From positions 1 through 25,632 of the forward strand of contig JAJOKL010000091.1 in assembly GCA_021129895.1 (NCBI GenBank): 25,632 nt of DNA. The letters run 5' to 3'. This document shows positions 1 to 7,677 of the stretch, one piece after another. The first letter of the stretch is position 1; every line of letters begins with the position of its first letter. Both the position numbers and the translations under genes were made by a program. Source of the stretch: Candidatus Bipolaricaulota bacterium (GTDB taxonomy: Bacteria; Bipolaricaulota; Bipolaricaulia; Bipolaricaulales; Bipolaricaulaceae). Under the pieces are notes generated by a model that made no database searches, was not told where the DNA came from, and saw only the letters and a list, made by a program, of their open reading frames with translations.

Positions 1-201
1 CTGGCGCGAAAGGCACCAGAAGAGCCCGGCTTCGTAAAGTGGGCTCGGAGGATTGTGAGCCTCTAGGGTTGGGGAGCAGAGCCTTTTTCGCTCTGAAGGT
101 GCACGGCCTGTGGCGCACATTTGCTTGCACCTCCCGGTTGGCCCTGGTTCGATGAGCGGAGAAGCAGGTTCGCCTGCCCGGTGACACCCCAGGAGGGGGC
201 G
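1..201. other. Left-edge region without a convincing gene; serial hairpins
   Basis: No reading frame here looks convincingly coding. One frame runs from base 1 to a TAG at 64-66 and could be the last 21 codons of a gene cut by the window edge, but its third-position GC is lower than in the neighbours. The + strand holds several inverted repeats in a row: 1-4/16-19, 22-27/41-46 (GAGCCC/GGGCTC), 48-51/60-63, 77-82/90-95 (CAGAGC/GCTCTG) and 164-168/173-177 (GCAGG with a TTCG loop). This could be leader RNA of the downstream gene, a structured RNA extending off the edge, or chance in GC-rich DNA. Confidence 0.3.
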
Positions 202-1128
202 GTGACAGAAGGAAGGGAAAAAGAGGATCGCTCGAGCCTGGATCCCCACGGATTCAGGCGGAAGCAAATGCCAGTGGGGGGGCAAGCGGTAATCGAAGGC
301 GTGATGCTTCAGAACGGCCACCGCGTCGCGGTGGCCGTTCGCACCCCTGACGGGTCCATCGCGGTGGAGCCCCTGACCGGGGTGCGTGGATGCCGACGGC
401 TCCGAAAGATCCCGTTCCTGCGAGGGCCGGTGCGGCTGTATGAGATGCTGTCCCTGGGGATCAAGGCCCTGAACCTGTCCGCCCGCCTGGCCTACGGGGA
501 GGAGGCCAGCGGCTCCCGCTGGGACCTCCTATTCACAGTGGCTCTGGCAGTGGCCCTAGTGGGAGGCGGGTTCGTGGCCCTTCCCGTGTACCTGACCGGC
601 CTTATCCGCATCCCGAATCGGGTGCTATTCAACCTGGCCGAAGGCGGAATCAGGGTGTCCCTGTTCTTCCTGTACCTCTACGCCATCTCGTTCATGCGGG
701 ACATCCGGCGGGTGTTTCAGTATCACGGTGCGGAGCACAAGGTGGTACACGCCTACGAGGAGGGCAAACCCACCTTGGAGGCCGCCCGGAAAAAGAGCCC
801 CCTCCACCCCCGCTGCGGCACCGCTTTCCTTCTTCTGTTCGTGGCCATCTCCATCCTGGTGTTCTCCCTTATCCCCACCGATAGCATCTGGCTAAAGATC
901 CTGGGCCGGATCGTACTCCTGCCGGTGGTGGCGGGAATCGCCTATGAGGCACTTATGCTGGGGGGTAGGCATCCGGATGCCTGGTGGATGCGGCCGTTTC
1001 TGCTGCCGGGGCTGTGGCTGCAGCGGCTTACCACCCGCGAGCCCACGGAGGATCAGATCGAGGTGGCCCTGGCCGCCCTGCGCTACGTGACCGAGGACAA
1101 AGCGGACAGCCGCTCCACCACCTCGTAA
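202..1128 (+). CDS. yqhQ: DUF1385 (YqhQ-like) integral membrane protein
   Basis: This is a DUF1385 family protein of 308 residues. Family hallmarks are visible: GGQAVIEGVM at residues 26-35, YHGAEHK at 174-180 and HPRCGTAF at 202-209. Hydrophobic segments lie at about 109-131, 150-168, 206-225 and 232-254, so it should sit in the cytoplasmic membrane. I chose GTG 202 because AGGAGG (191-196) lies five bases upstream; the frame is open further left to 121, and an ATG at 268 directly before the conserved motif is the alternative. The His/Glu-rich YHGAEHK and HPRCGT motifs could bind metal, which is inference; the biochemical role of the family is not something I can state. Its 3' end overlaps the convergent PHP gene by 46 bp. 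Confidence 0.88.
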   Translation: MTEGREKEDRSSLDPHGFRRKQMPVGGQAVIEGVMLQNGHRVAVAVRTPDGSIAVEPLTGVRGCRRLRKIPFLRGPVRLYEMLSLGIKALNLSARLAYGEEASGSRWDLLFTVALAVALVGGGFVALPVYLTGLIRIPNRVLFNLAEGGIRVSLFFLYLYAISFMRDIRRVFQYHGAEHKVVHAYEEGKPTLEAARKKSPLHPRCGTAFLLLFVAISILVFSLIPTDSIWLKILGRIVLLPVVAGIAYEALMLGGRHPDAWWMRPFLLPGLWLQRLTTREPTEDQIEVALAALRYVTEDKADSRSTTS

Positions 1129-1931
1129 GGAACCCGGACCAACCCTAAGGACTCCCTGACCGAGCCGGGGCCGTGATCGTCAGACCCCCCGGTGGGGACC
1201 AAGTCCAGCTTTTCCGCCAACGCCCGCAGCTCCTCCACGGTGATGGAAAGCGAGTTTCTAGCAGGATCGTACGGGTAATCCACCTCCAGGGCGGCCAGCC
1301 CTTCCTCCCGCAGCCGCAGCAGGGCCGCCTCGAAGTCGGACAAGGGGAGCAGGGCGGGATGGGCTAGGGCGGCCACCCCCCCGGCGGCCCGGATGGCCTC
1401 GATCACCCGCGCGCTTTCGGCCCGGGGCAGGGGCACGTAGCACTCCCCCCCTTGCCCCAAAAAGCGGTCGAAGGCGTCTTGGTAATCCCGGGCCACCCCG
1501 TGCCGAACCAGTTCCGCGGCCAGGTGCGGCCTCCCCACGGAGCCCCCGGCTCGGGCCGCCACCTCCTCGTAGGTGAGCGGGATCCCCAGGACCTCCCGGC
1601 ACCGCTCCACCATCCGGCGCATCCTGTCCACCCGGGCCTGGGCCATCCAGGAAAACAGCTCCCCCAACGCGGTATGCCCCGGCTGGATGAAATAACCCAG
1701 GATCTCCCCCCGCTCCCCCAGCACCGCCGCCTTGATCTCCACCCCGCAGATGACCTGAATCCCAGCTATCTCCTCCAGCGGCCTCCGGAGTTCCGGGCCC
1801 ACCGTGTCGTGATCGGTGATGGCGATGGTGGAAAAGCCGGCAGCCCTGGCCCGGCGGGCGGTGTCGGCCACGCTCAGGGTCCCGTCGGACCACTTGGTGT
1901 GGAGATGTAGATCGCAGACGCGTTCCGCCAT
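1083..1931 (-). CDS. PHP-domain metal-dependent phosphoesterase (TrpH/YciV-like)
   Basis: A 282-residue PHP-domain protein. The N-terminus has the metal-binding DLHLHTKWSDG, then AITDHDTVGP, a GVEIKA segment, a LAHPALLP segment near residue 190 and GGSDDHGP near residue 250, which matches the TrpH/YciV subfamily. Members hydrolyse phosphoester bonds; E. coli YciV acts on the 5' ends of RNA and on 3',5'-bisphosphonucleotides, but the exact substrate cannot be read here. It is the last gene of the minus-strand run, starting 8 bp after the epimerase stop codon. Its end overlaps the convergent DUF1385 gene (stop TAG at 1085-1083). Confidence 0.85.
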   Translation of the reverse strand: MAERVCDLHLHTKWSDGTLSVADTARRARAAGFSTIAITDHDTVGPELRRPLEEIAGIQVICGVEIKAAVLGERGEILGYFIQPGHTALGELFSWMAQARVDRMRRMVERCREVLGIPLTYEEVAARAGGSVGRPHLAAELVRHGVARDYQDAFDRFLGQGGECYVPLPRAESARVIEAIRAAGGVAALAHPALLPLSDFEAALLRLREEGLAALEVDYPYDPARNSLSITVEELRALAEKLDLVPTGGSDDHGPGSVRESLGLVRVPYEVVERLSALSSVT

Positions 1932-1938
1932 GAGGGAG

Positions 1939-2889
1939 TCAAGCCGCGGACCTAAGCCAGTCCACGGTGCGGGCGAGGCCCTCCCCCAGTGAAACGGCGG
2001 GGGTGAAGCCCAGGACCTGGGCGGCTCGGGCCCCGTCCAGGGCGGACCGCCGCACCTCCCCGGGGCGGGCCGCGGCGAAGCGGGGCTCCCCGGAGAAGCC
2101 GGTGAGGCGGGCCAGCTCCCGAAAGATCGTAAGCACCGAGGTCTCCACGCCGGTGCCCACGTTGAACGCTGCCTCGTCCAGCTCCTGGCCCCGGAACCCG
2201 GAAAGGAGGGCCTGGGCGGCGAGGAGATTGGCCCGGGCCACGTCCTCCACGTACACGAAGTCCCGGGTCTGCCGGCCGTCCCCGTAGATGGTGGGAACCT
2301 CTCCAGCGAGCATCGCCCGACCGAAGATGGCGACTACCCCCGCCTCCCCCTGGGGATCCTGCCGGGGACCGTACACGTTCCCGTAGCGGAGGGCGATGTA
2401 AGGGAGTCCCCGGGCCTGCTGGAAGGTGTAGAGGTAATGCTCCCCGGCGAGCTTGGCCACCCCATAGGGGGAAAGAGGCACCTTAGCCGCCGTCTCCGGG
2501 GTGGGGATCGTCTCGGCGTCCCCGTATAGCACCCCCCCGGAGGAGGCGAACACGAACGCCCGCACCCGGGCCGCCAGGCTCGCCTCCAGCAGGTTCAACA
2601 GGCCCACCAGGTTGACCTGGGCATCCCGAGCCGGGTCCTCCCAGGAGTGCACCACCGATGCCTGGGCCGCCTGATGGAATACCACTTCCGGCCGGAGGTC
2701 CTGGACCGCCCGGGTTACTCCATCCCGGTCCACCAGATCCAGCCGGTAAAACCCGACCCCGGGGGGGAGGTTCTCCTCCCTGCCGGTGGACAGATCATCG
2801 ATGACCGCTACTTCCCAGCCTTCCCGGAGCAAGAGCTCTGAGAGGTGGGAACCGATGAAGCCGGCGCCGCCGGTCACGAGGGCTCGCAT
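1939..2889 (-). CDS. NAD-dependent sugar epimerase/dehydratase (UDP-glucose 4-epimerase-like)
   Basis: A 316-residue extended short-chain dehydrogenase. The Rossmann motif TGGAGFIGSH is at residues 6-15, the NAD ribose-binding DDLSTG at 31-36, a serine pair in FASSGGVLYG near 116-117, the catalytic YGVAK at 142-146 and RYGNVYGPRQ further on. This arrangement is typical of UDP-glucose/UDP-N-acetylglucosamine 4-epimerases and related nucleotide-sugar enzymes; the precise sugar is not resolvable. The start is ATG 2889 because AAGGAG lies about five bases upstream; a TTG at 2904 is in frame but poorer. The start lies inside the 3' end of nusB (16-bp overlap), suggesting translational coupling. 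A role in surface polysaccharide precursors is likely by family only. Confidence 0.88.
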   Translation of the reverse strand: MRALVTGGAGFIGSHLSELLLREGWEVAVIDDLSTGREENLPPGVGFYRLDLVDRDGVTRAVQDLRPEVVFHQAAQASVVHSWEDPARDAQVNLVGLLNLLEASLAARVRAFVFASSGGVLYGDAETIPTPETAAKVPLSPYGVAKLAGEHYLYTFQQARGLPYIALRYGNVYGPRQDPQGEAGVVAIFGRAMLAGEVPTIYGDGRQTRDFVYVEDVARANLLAAQALLSGFRGQELDEAAFNVGTGVETSVLTIFRELARLTGFSGEPRFAAARPGEVRRSALDGARAAQVLGFTPAVSLGEGLARTVDWLRSAA

Positions 2890-3269
2890 GTCCGCTCCTT
2901 CCAAACCCGGTCCAGAATGCCATTGATGAACTTGGGGGCCTGTTCGGTGCCGTATTCCTTGGCCAGCTCCACCGCCTCGTCGATCACCACCTCCGGGGGA
3001 GTGTCGGTGTAAAGAAGCTCGAACAGAGCGAGGCGCAGGATGTTACGGTCCACCAGGGCAAGGCGGTCCAGGCCCCACCCTTGGGCCCGTTGGTCGATCA
3101 GCCGGTCGATCTCGGGCTGGTGGGTCCGGATGCCCTCAAGCAGCGCCTGGGCAAACCCCCGTTCTTTGCCGAGCCCTCCCTCCTCAGCCAAGAGTTCCTC
3201 CGGGGGAAGGTCCAAGAACTCCCACCGGTACAGGCACCGCAGCACTGCCTCCCGGGCCTGACGCCGCAT
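2874..3269 (-). CDS. nusB: Transcription antitermination factor NusB
   Basis: A 131-residue all-alpha NusB. The N-terminal RRQAREAVLRCLYRWEF and the C-terminal signature running through VDRNILRLALFEL, VVIDEAVELAKEYGTE and FINGILDRV are characteristic. NusB binds boxA RNA with S10 (NusE) and supports antitermination of rRNA operons. It lies six bases after amaP in an efp-asp23-asp23-amaP-nusB series, an order close to that of Firmicutes. The start is ATG 3269; length is near the usual 130-150 residues. Confidence 0.95.
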   Translation of the reverse strand: MRRQAREAVLRCLYRWEFLDLPPEELLAEEGGLGKERGFAQALLEGIRTHQPEIDRLIDQRAQGWGLDRLALVDRNILRLALFELLYTDTPPEVVIDEAVELAKEYGTEQAPKFINGILDRVWKERTCEPS

Positions 3270-3275
3270 CGGGGA

Positions 3276-3791
3276 CTAGGCCTCGACCGAAGGCTGAGGG
3301 CGGCCGGTGCCCCGGATGACCAGATTCACTTCCTCCACCGGGAGCCCGGTCTTAAGCTCGAGCTCCCGCGACAGGAGCTCCTGGATGCGCTCAGCTAGAC
3401 GTGGCGCCTCCTCCTCTGGAGGCAGGGCCAGCCGCACGGTGAGCAACACCCCCTGGGCCGCGGGCCTCAGGGACACCCGGAAGCCGGTGAGGCCCAGCTC
3501 CCGCGCCAGCAGCCCAGCGGCCAGCTCCCGCACCGCCCGGGGGGCGATGGCGATCTCCCCCTTCGGACCGGGCCGGCGCATGGCCCGCCCGGCATGGAGC
3601 CGGTCCGCGAGCACGATGGCGAAGCCGATGGCTCCGGCCAAGTTGGCCGCCCCGATGGCAGCCAGCACCGCCCTCCCGGCGGCGGAGGTGACCTGGACCA
3701 CCCAGCCCGGCGGGCCCCAGCCGGCGATCAGGATCACCAGGCCCGTTGTCCCCAACATAACGAGGCAACCCAAGCCCAGCAGAAGCGACAC
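3276..3791 (-). CDS. amaP: AmaP-like alkaline shock response membrane anchor protein
   Basis: A 171-residue protein with two N-terminal hydrophobic segments (about residues 3-25 and 37-62) followed by a soluble domain with the alternating pattern of Asp23-type proteins (GEIAIAPRAV, VSLRPAAQGVLLTVRLALP, EEVNLVIRGTGRP). In Staphylococcus AmaP anchors Asp23 at the membrane; here it directly follows two Asp23 genes with a one-base gap, which supports the same pairing. The assignment rests on topology plus neighbourhood more than on strong motifs. Confidence 0.82.
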   Translation of the reverse strand: MSLLLGLGCLVMLGTTGLVILIAGWGPPGWVVQVTSAAGRAVLAAIGAANLAGAIGFAIVLADRLHAGRAMRRPGPKGEIAIAPRAVRELAAGLLARELGLTGFRVSLRPAAQGVLLTVRLALPPEEEAPRLAERIQELLSRELELKTGLPVEEVNLVIRGTGRPQPSVEA

Positions 3792-3792
3792 C

Positions 3793-4167
3793 TCAGACCT
3801 CCTCCAGTGGCTCTTCCTCGAGGAACACCACCCGGGTGACCTCCACGTCCACCGCGTCCACCGGCAGGGCGGTCATCTTTTCCACCTCTTCCTTGATCCG
3901 CTCCTGCAGCCGCTGGGCCACCTCGCTCACCGGATGGCCATAGGCCACCGCCACCTTGATGGCGATCCTGACCCGGCCCTCCGCCAGCTGCACCTCCACC
4001 AATTTCCGGGCTGCCTCCCCGCGGGGGAAGGACTCCCCCTTGGGGGGAGCGATCCCCTCCACTTCAGTGGCCGCCAGCCCGGCGATGGTGGCGATCACGT
4101 CCCGAGAGATGGAAACCTTGCCCTCCTCAGGCCCTAATCCGGACACAAATTCCTCTTCCTTAGCCAT
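3793..4167 (-). CDS. Asp23/Gls24 family envelope stress response protein (copy 1)
   Basis: A 124-residue Asp23/Gls24 protein. GKVSISRDVIATIAGLAATE near the N-terminus, the central VRIAIKVAVAYGHPVSEVAQ and the C-terminal VDAVDVEVTRVVF are the family pattern. These proteins are linked to alkaline or cell-wall stress and associate with the membrane through AmaP. It overlaps the preceding Asp23 copy by 8 bp and ends one base before amaP, so the three are almost certainly co-translated. It is clearly divergent from copy 2, so the pair is an old duplication rather than a recent one. Confidence 0.9.
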   Translation of the reverse strand: MAKEEEFVSGLGPEEGKVSISRDVIATIAGLAATEVEGIAPPKGESFPRGEAARKLVEVQLAEGRVRIAIKVAVAYGHPVSEVAQRLQERIKEEVEKMTALPVDAVDVEVTRVVFLEEEPLEEV

Positions 4168-4561
4168 TGTTCTCGCCCCCTTCCTCCGATCCCTCTTCCA
4201 ACACCAGGGCCTCCTGGGGCGGGATCACCTGCTTCACAAAAACGTCTGTTCGACCTACCTTGACCCCAGCCAGGCCCTCCAGGTCCTCCCTGACCGCCTG
4301 CTGCACCCCTTGAGCCACCTCGTGCACCGGATAGCCGAGCACCACCGCTATCCGTAGCTCCACATCCACCTGCTCGTCTCCCAGGTTGATGAGCAATCCT
4401 TCTTCAGCCCCGGAGAAGATGTTCATCAAGCCACCGCCGGAGCGAAGGGGCCGTACCCCCTCCACCTGCTCCACCGCCCGGGCAGCGATGGCCTCCAATA
4501 CCCCCAGATGGACCGTCACCCGGCCCAACGGACGCTCCAACACCAACCTCTGCTCCGCCAT
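4160..4561 (-). CDS. Asp23/Gls24 family envelope stress response protein (copy 2)
   Basis: A 133-residue Asp23/Gls24 protein with GRVTVHLGVLEAIAARAVEQ, VDVELRIAVVLGYPVHEVAQ and VKVGRTDVFVKQVI in the expected order. AGAAGGAGG lies five bases upstream of ATG 4561. It begins 19 bp after the efp stop and overlaps the other Asp23 copy by 8 bp. The two proteins may form a heteromeric layer at the membrane with AmaP, which is inference from gene order. Confidence 0.9.
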   Translation of the reverse strand: MAEQRLVLERPLGRVTVHLGVLEAIAARAVEQVEGVRPLRSGGGLMNIFSGAEEGLLINLGDEQVDVELRIAVVLGYPVHEVAQGVQQAVREDLEGLAGVKVGRTDVFVKQVIPPQEALVLEEGSEEGGENNG

Positions 4562-4580
4562 CCTCGCCTCCTTCTCCCCA

Positions 4581-5144
4581 TCAGCCGACCCGCTCCACGT
4601 ACGCCCCGGTGCGGGTATCTACCCGGATCACATCCCCGGTCTTGACGAACAAGGGGACCTTTACGACGAGTCCGGTCTCCAGGGTCACCGGCTTCTCCCC
4701 CCCCGTGGCGGTGTCCCCCTTGACCCCCGGAGGGGCCTCCACCACCTTAAGGTCCACGAAATTGGGGGGCTTCACCTTGAGCATCTCCCCTTTATAGAAC
4801 AAACCCTGCAGGTCCATCCCCTCCAGAAGGTAGCCGGCGATGTCCTTCACCATCTCCTCGGGGAGCTCGTACTGCTCGAAGGATTCCTTGTCCATGAACA
4901 CGTAGGTGCTGCCGGAGCGATAAAGATACTGAAGCTCCCCGGTCTCCATGAAGGCGGCCTCGATGTTGTCCGAATCGCGCAGGGTCTCGGTGACCACCCG
5001 ACCGGTCTTCAGGGAACGGAGCTTGGCCCGTACGAACGCGCTCCCCCGGGCCCGCTTCACATGCTCGAACTCCATCACCTCATACAGCTCCCCGTCCTTG
5101 AGGATGGTCATGCCGCGAGTGATCTCGCCGATGGAAAGCACCAT
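4581..5144 (-). CDS. efp: Translation elongation factor P
   Basis: A 187-residue EF-P with all three beta-barrel domains (GEITRGMTILKDGELYEV; TPPNFVDL-type segment as VKPPNFVDLKVVEAPPG; VKVPLFVKTGDVIRVDTRTG). EF-P relieves ribosome stalling at polyproline. The loop that reaches the peptidyl-transferase centre reads VKRARGSAF (residues 29-37), so the tip position usually occupied by modified lysine is Arg33, as in Thermus and Pseudomonas EF-P. AAGGAGG precedes ATG 5144. A -10-like TACAAT lies at 5170-5165 on the minus strand, without a good -35. Confidence 0.96.
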   Translation of the reverse strand: MVLSIGEITRGMTILKDGELYEVMEFEHVKRARGSAFVRAKLRSLKTGRVVTETLRDSDNIEAAFMETGELQYLYRSGSTYVFMDKESFEQYELPEEMVKDIAGYLLEGMDLQGLFYKGEMLKVKPPNFVDLKVVEAPPGVKGDTATGGEKPVTLETGLVVKVPLFVKTGDVIRVDTRTGAYVERVG

Positions 5145-5191
5145 ATCTTCCCTCCTCCTTGATCATTGTATCGTGCCCGGCATGTTACCGA

Positions 5192-5596
5192 CTACGGGCG
5201 CTTGAGCACCACCAGCCCCACCCGGGCAGTGCCCCGTTCCAGGATCCCCAACGCTTCGGCAGCGGCGTAGGAAAGGTCGATGATCCGCCCTGGGATGAAC
5301 GGCCCCCGGTCGTTGATCCTCACCACCACCGATCTTCCGGTATCGAGGTCCACTGCTTTGACCACGGTTCCGAAGGGAAGGGTTTTGTGGGCGGCGGTGA
5401 ACGCGTACATGTTGTACAGCTCGCCGTTGGCCGTGGTCTTGCCGTGAAACCCGGGCCCATACCAGGAAGCGATCCCCACCTCGGAGTACCCGGAGGGGGT
5501 GGGGGCCAAAAGCACCACCACGCCCAGGAGCAGAACCGGCACCAGCCACCACGGGTTCACGGTCAGGATTATTCCCCCTTTAAGGTCGCTACACAA
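5192..5596 (-). CDS. rlpA: RlpA-like double-psi beta-barrel protein, secreted or membrane-anchored
   Basis: Up to 134 residues with an N-terminal hydrophobic stretch (WWLVPVLLLGVVVLLAP, a signal peptide or anchor) followed by one RlpA-type double-psi beta-barrel domain: GIASWYGPGFHGKTTANGE, AAHKTLPFGTVVKAVDLD, VVVRINDRGPF and IIDLSYAAAEALG. RlpA proteins act at peptidoglycan, in some species as lytic transglycosylases on denuded glycans. There is no C-terminal SPOR domain and no lipobox cysteine placed after the signal segment. The start is uncertain: TTG 5596 gives the longest form, while GTG 5560 removes twelve residues and leaves a more typical signal peptide. Confidence 0.82.
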   Translation of the reverse strand: MCSDLKGGIILTVNPWWLVPVLLLGVVVLLAPTPSGYSEVGIASWYGPGFHGKTTANGELYNMYAFTAAHKTLPFGTVVKAVDLDTGRSVVVRINDRGPFIPGRIIDLSYAAAEALGILERGTARVGLVVLKRP

Positions 5597-5634
5597 ACCC
5601 GATTCCCCCGGTGCGGGAGGGGAAGAGGCCGGGA

Positions 5635-7677
5635 TCAGAACAACCGTACGGGGTCGGGATCCACCTTCACCCCTGGGGGGAGCTGGGGCAGGGCCTCCCG
5701 GAGCTCTCGGAGCAGCCCCGGCCCACCCCGCAGGAGAAGCTGCCAGCGGGGGACCCCGCGCCGGGGATGGAGCCGTACCGGCCCCAGCACCTCCAGCCCC
5801 GCCCCCTCCAGCCGGCGGGCGAGTTGTCCTGCCTTGACCTCAGCCCTCCCCCCCTCCACCCACAGCCGCACCAGCCGGGAAAACGGGGGATAGCGCAGGG
5901 GCTCCCGGTAGTGGAGCTCCTCCCGATAGAAGCCCAGGTAATCCCCGCGGGCGGCGAACCGGATGGCGTAGTGGTCCGGTTGGGAGGTCTGGACGATCAC
6001 CTCTCCAGGCCAGGGGCCCCGGCCGGCCCGCCCCGCCGCCGCAAGCAGGAGCTGAAACGTGCGCTCCCCGGCCCGGAAATCGGGGACGGACAACAGGCCG
6101 TCGGCATCGATCACCCCCACCAAGGTGATGCGGGGGAAATCCAACCCCTTCCCCACCATCTGCGTCCCCACCAGCACGTCGATCTCCCCTCGGGCCAGGG
6201 CGGCCAGGATCTCCCCCCGCCGGGGGGCGGTGTCGGTATCGAGCCGCGCCACGGATAGGCTGGGAAACAGCCGTTTCGTCTCGAACTCCACCCGCTCGCT
6301 CCCCACCCCGAACAGGCGGAACCGTTCCCCCCCGCAGCGGGGGCAGCAGGGCTCGGGATACGCACGGCCGCAGACGTGACACCGAAAAGCCCGCCCCGCA
6401 AGGTAGAAAGCCAACGGGACCTCGCACCCGGGGCACCGCAGCACCATCCCACAGGCGCGGCAGGCGGCCCCGGTGAAAAAGCCACGCCGGTTGATGAACA
6501 GCAGCACCTGTCCGCCACGGGCCAGGTGGCGGTCCATGGCCGCTTGGAGTTCCGGGCCGATCACCTCCTCCCCTCTGGGCACCAAGTGCACCCGTGGGGG
6601 AGCGCCAACCACCCGCTCCGGCAGCGGGAGCAAGCGGATCTCCCCCCGTTCGGCGGCGAAATAGGTGTCCACCTGGGGGGCGGCTGAGCCCAGCACCACC
6701 GTAACCCCGTGGGAGGTTCGCAGTCGGGCCACCTCCCGGGCATGGTAATAGGGGGCCATCTCCTCCTGCTTGTAGGCCGGCTCCCCTTCCTCGTCCACCA
6801 CCACCAGGCCCAGGTCCGGGAAAGGGAGGAAGGCGGCGGAGCGGGTACCGCAAGCGGCCCGGATCGCCCCCCGCAGCGCCCCCTGCCACACCCGCCATCT
6901 CTCCCCCCGGGGGAGCTCCCCGAAGTACAGGGCCACCTCCGCCGCCAAGGCGGCCTCGGCCCTGGCCCAGAGTTGAGGCAGCAGCGACACCTCGGGCTCC
7001 AAGAAGAGCGCGGCCCGGCCCCGTGCCAAGACCTCCCGGGCGGCCCGGAGATAGACCTCGGTCTTCCCCGCCCCCGGGGGCCCGAACAGGAGGAAGGTCT
7101 CACCTTCTGCCCCGGAGATGGCCTGCAGGGCCTGCTCCTGGCCCATGGTGAGGGGGGGTTCCTTCCTGGCCTCCCGCAGGGGAAAGGAAAAGGGAAGAGG
7201 TTCCGGCCGCAGCAGGCCCTTGCGCGCCAGGGCGCGGGCCGGGTCGGCCGGGGGGGCCTCCCCGGAAAGGACCGCGGCCAGCGCCCGCGCCTGGGCCGGG
7301 GCCCGCCCCTGCAGCCGCTCCACCAGGCGCTGGGCCTCCCCCGGGGGAACGGTGAGCACGTACCTCTTGGCCAGGGACCGCGCCCGGGGCGGGATCAGTC
7401 GCCCCAAAGCCAGGCCCACCGACACGGAAGAGTCGGCGGCCACCCGTGCGAACTGGGACAGATGCTGAGGCAGTAGGACCCGGCCCCCACTGGCCTCGAT
7501 CCGCTGCAGCTCCCCCGGATGGCCAGGGGCCGGCTGGAGCTCCACCACCACCCCCCACAGGCGACGCTTGCCCAGGGGCACCAGCACCCGGTCCCCCACC
7601 CCCACCTCCATCCCCTCCGGCACCAGGTAATCGAAGGGGCCGGCGCGGGGGATGGGGAGGGCAACCCGGGCGATCAC
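5635..7677 (-). CDS. priA: Primosomal protein N' (PriA) with altered helicase motifs
   Basis: A 680-residue PriA, the replication-restart DNA-binding/helicase protein. The N-terminal 3'-DNA-binding domain opens with VALPIPRAGPFDYLVPEG. Walker A is GPPGAGKTEVY (199-209). Eight zinc-binding cysteines lie at about 406-448 (CRAC, CPGC, CHVC, CPRC). The C-terminal lobe has GTQMVGKGLDFP (504-515) and AGRAGRG. The Walker B box reads DEEG (295-298) instead of DEEH, motif III reads LGSAAP instead of GSATP, and motif VI has AAAGRAGR where QVAGRAGR is usual. GTG 7677 is chosen because it overlaps the upstream MBL gene's TGA as GTGA and follows GAAGGGGG; a longer Gly-rich upstream extension is antisense noise. 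Confidence 0.93.
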   Translation of the reverse strand: MIARVALPIPRAGPFDYLVPEGMEVGVGDRVLVPLGKRRLWGVVVELQPAPGHPGELQRIEASGGRVLLPQHLSQFARVAADSSVSVGLALGRLIPPRARSLAKRYVLTVPPGEAQRLVERLQGRAPAQARALAAVLSGEAPPADPARALARKGLLRPEPLPFSFPLREARKEPPLTMGQEQALQAISGAEGETFLLFGPPGAGKTEVYLRAAREVLARGRAALFLEPEVSLLPQLWARAEAALAAEVALYFGELPRGERWRVWQGALRGAIRAACGTRSAAFLPFPDLGLVVVDEEGEPAYKQEEMAPYYHAREVARLRTSHGVTVVLGSAAPQVDTYFAAERGEIRLLPLPERVVGAPPRVHLVPRGEEVIGPELQAAMDRHLARGGQVLLFINRRGFFTGAACRACGMVLRCPGCEVPLAFYLAGRAFRCHVCGRAYPEPCCPRCGGERFRLFGVGSERVEFETKRLFPSLSVARLDTDTAPRRGEILAALARGEIDVLVGTQMVGKGLDFPRITLVGVIDADGLLSVPDFRAGERTFQLLLAAAGRAGRGPWPGEVIVQTSQPDHYAIRFAARGDYLGFYREELHYREPLRYPPFSRLVRLWVEGGRAEVKAGQLARRLEGAGLEVLGPVRLHPRRGVPRWQLLLRGGPGLLRELREALPQLPPGVKVDPDPVRLF

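Noticed and set aside
1..66. C-terminal end of a gene cut by the window edge
   Set aside because: Only 21 codons, third-position GC below the neighbours, and other frames are also open; not enough to call.
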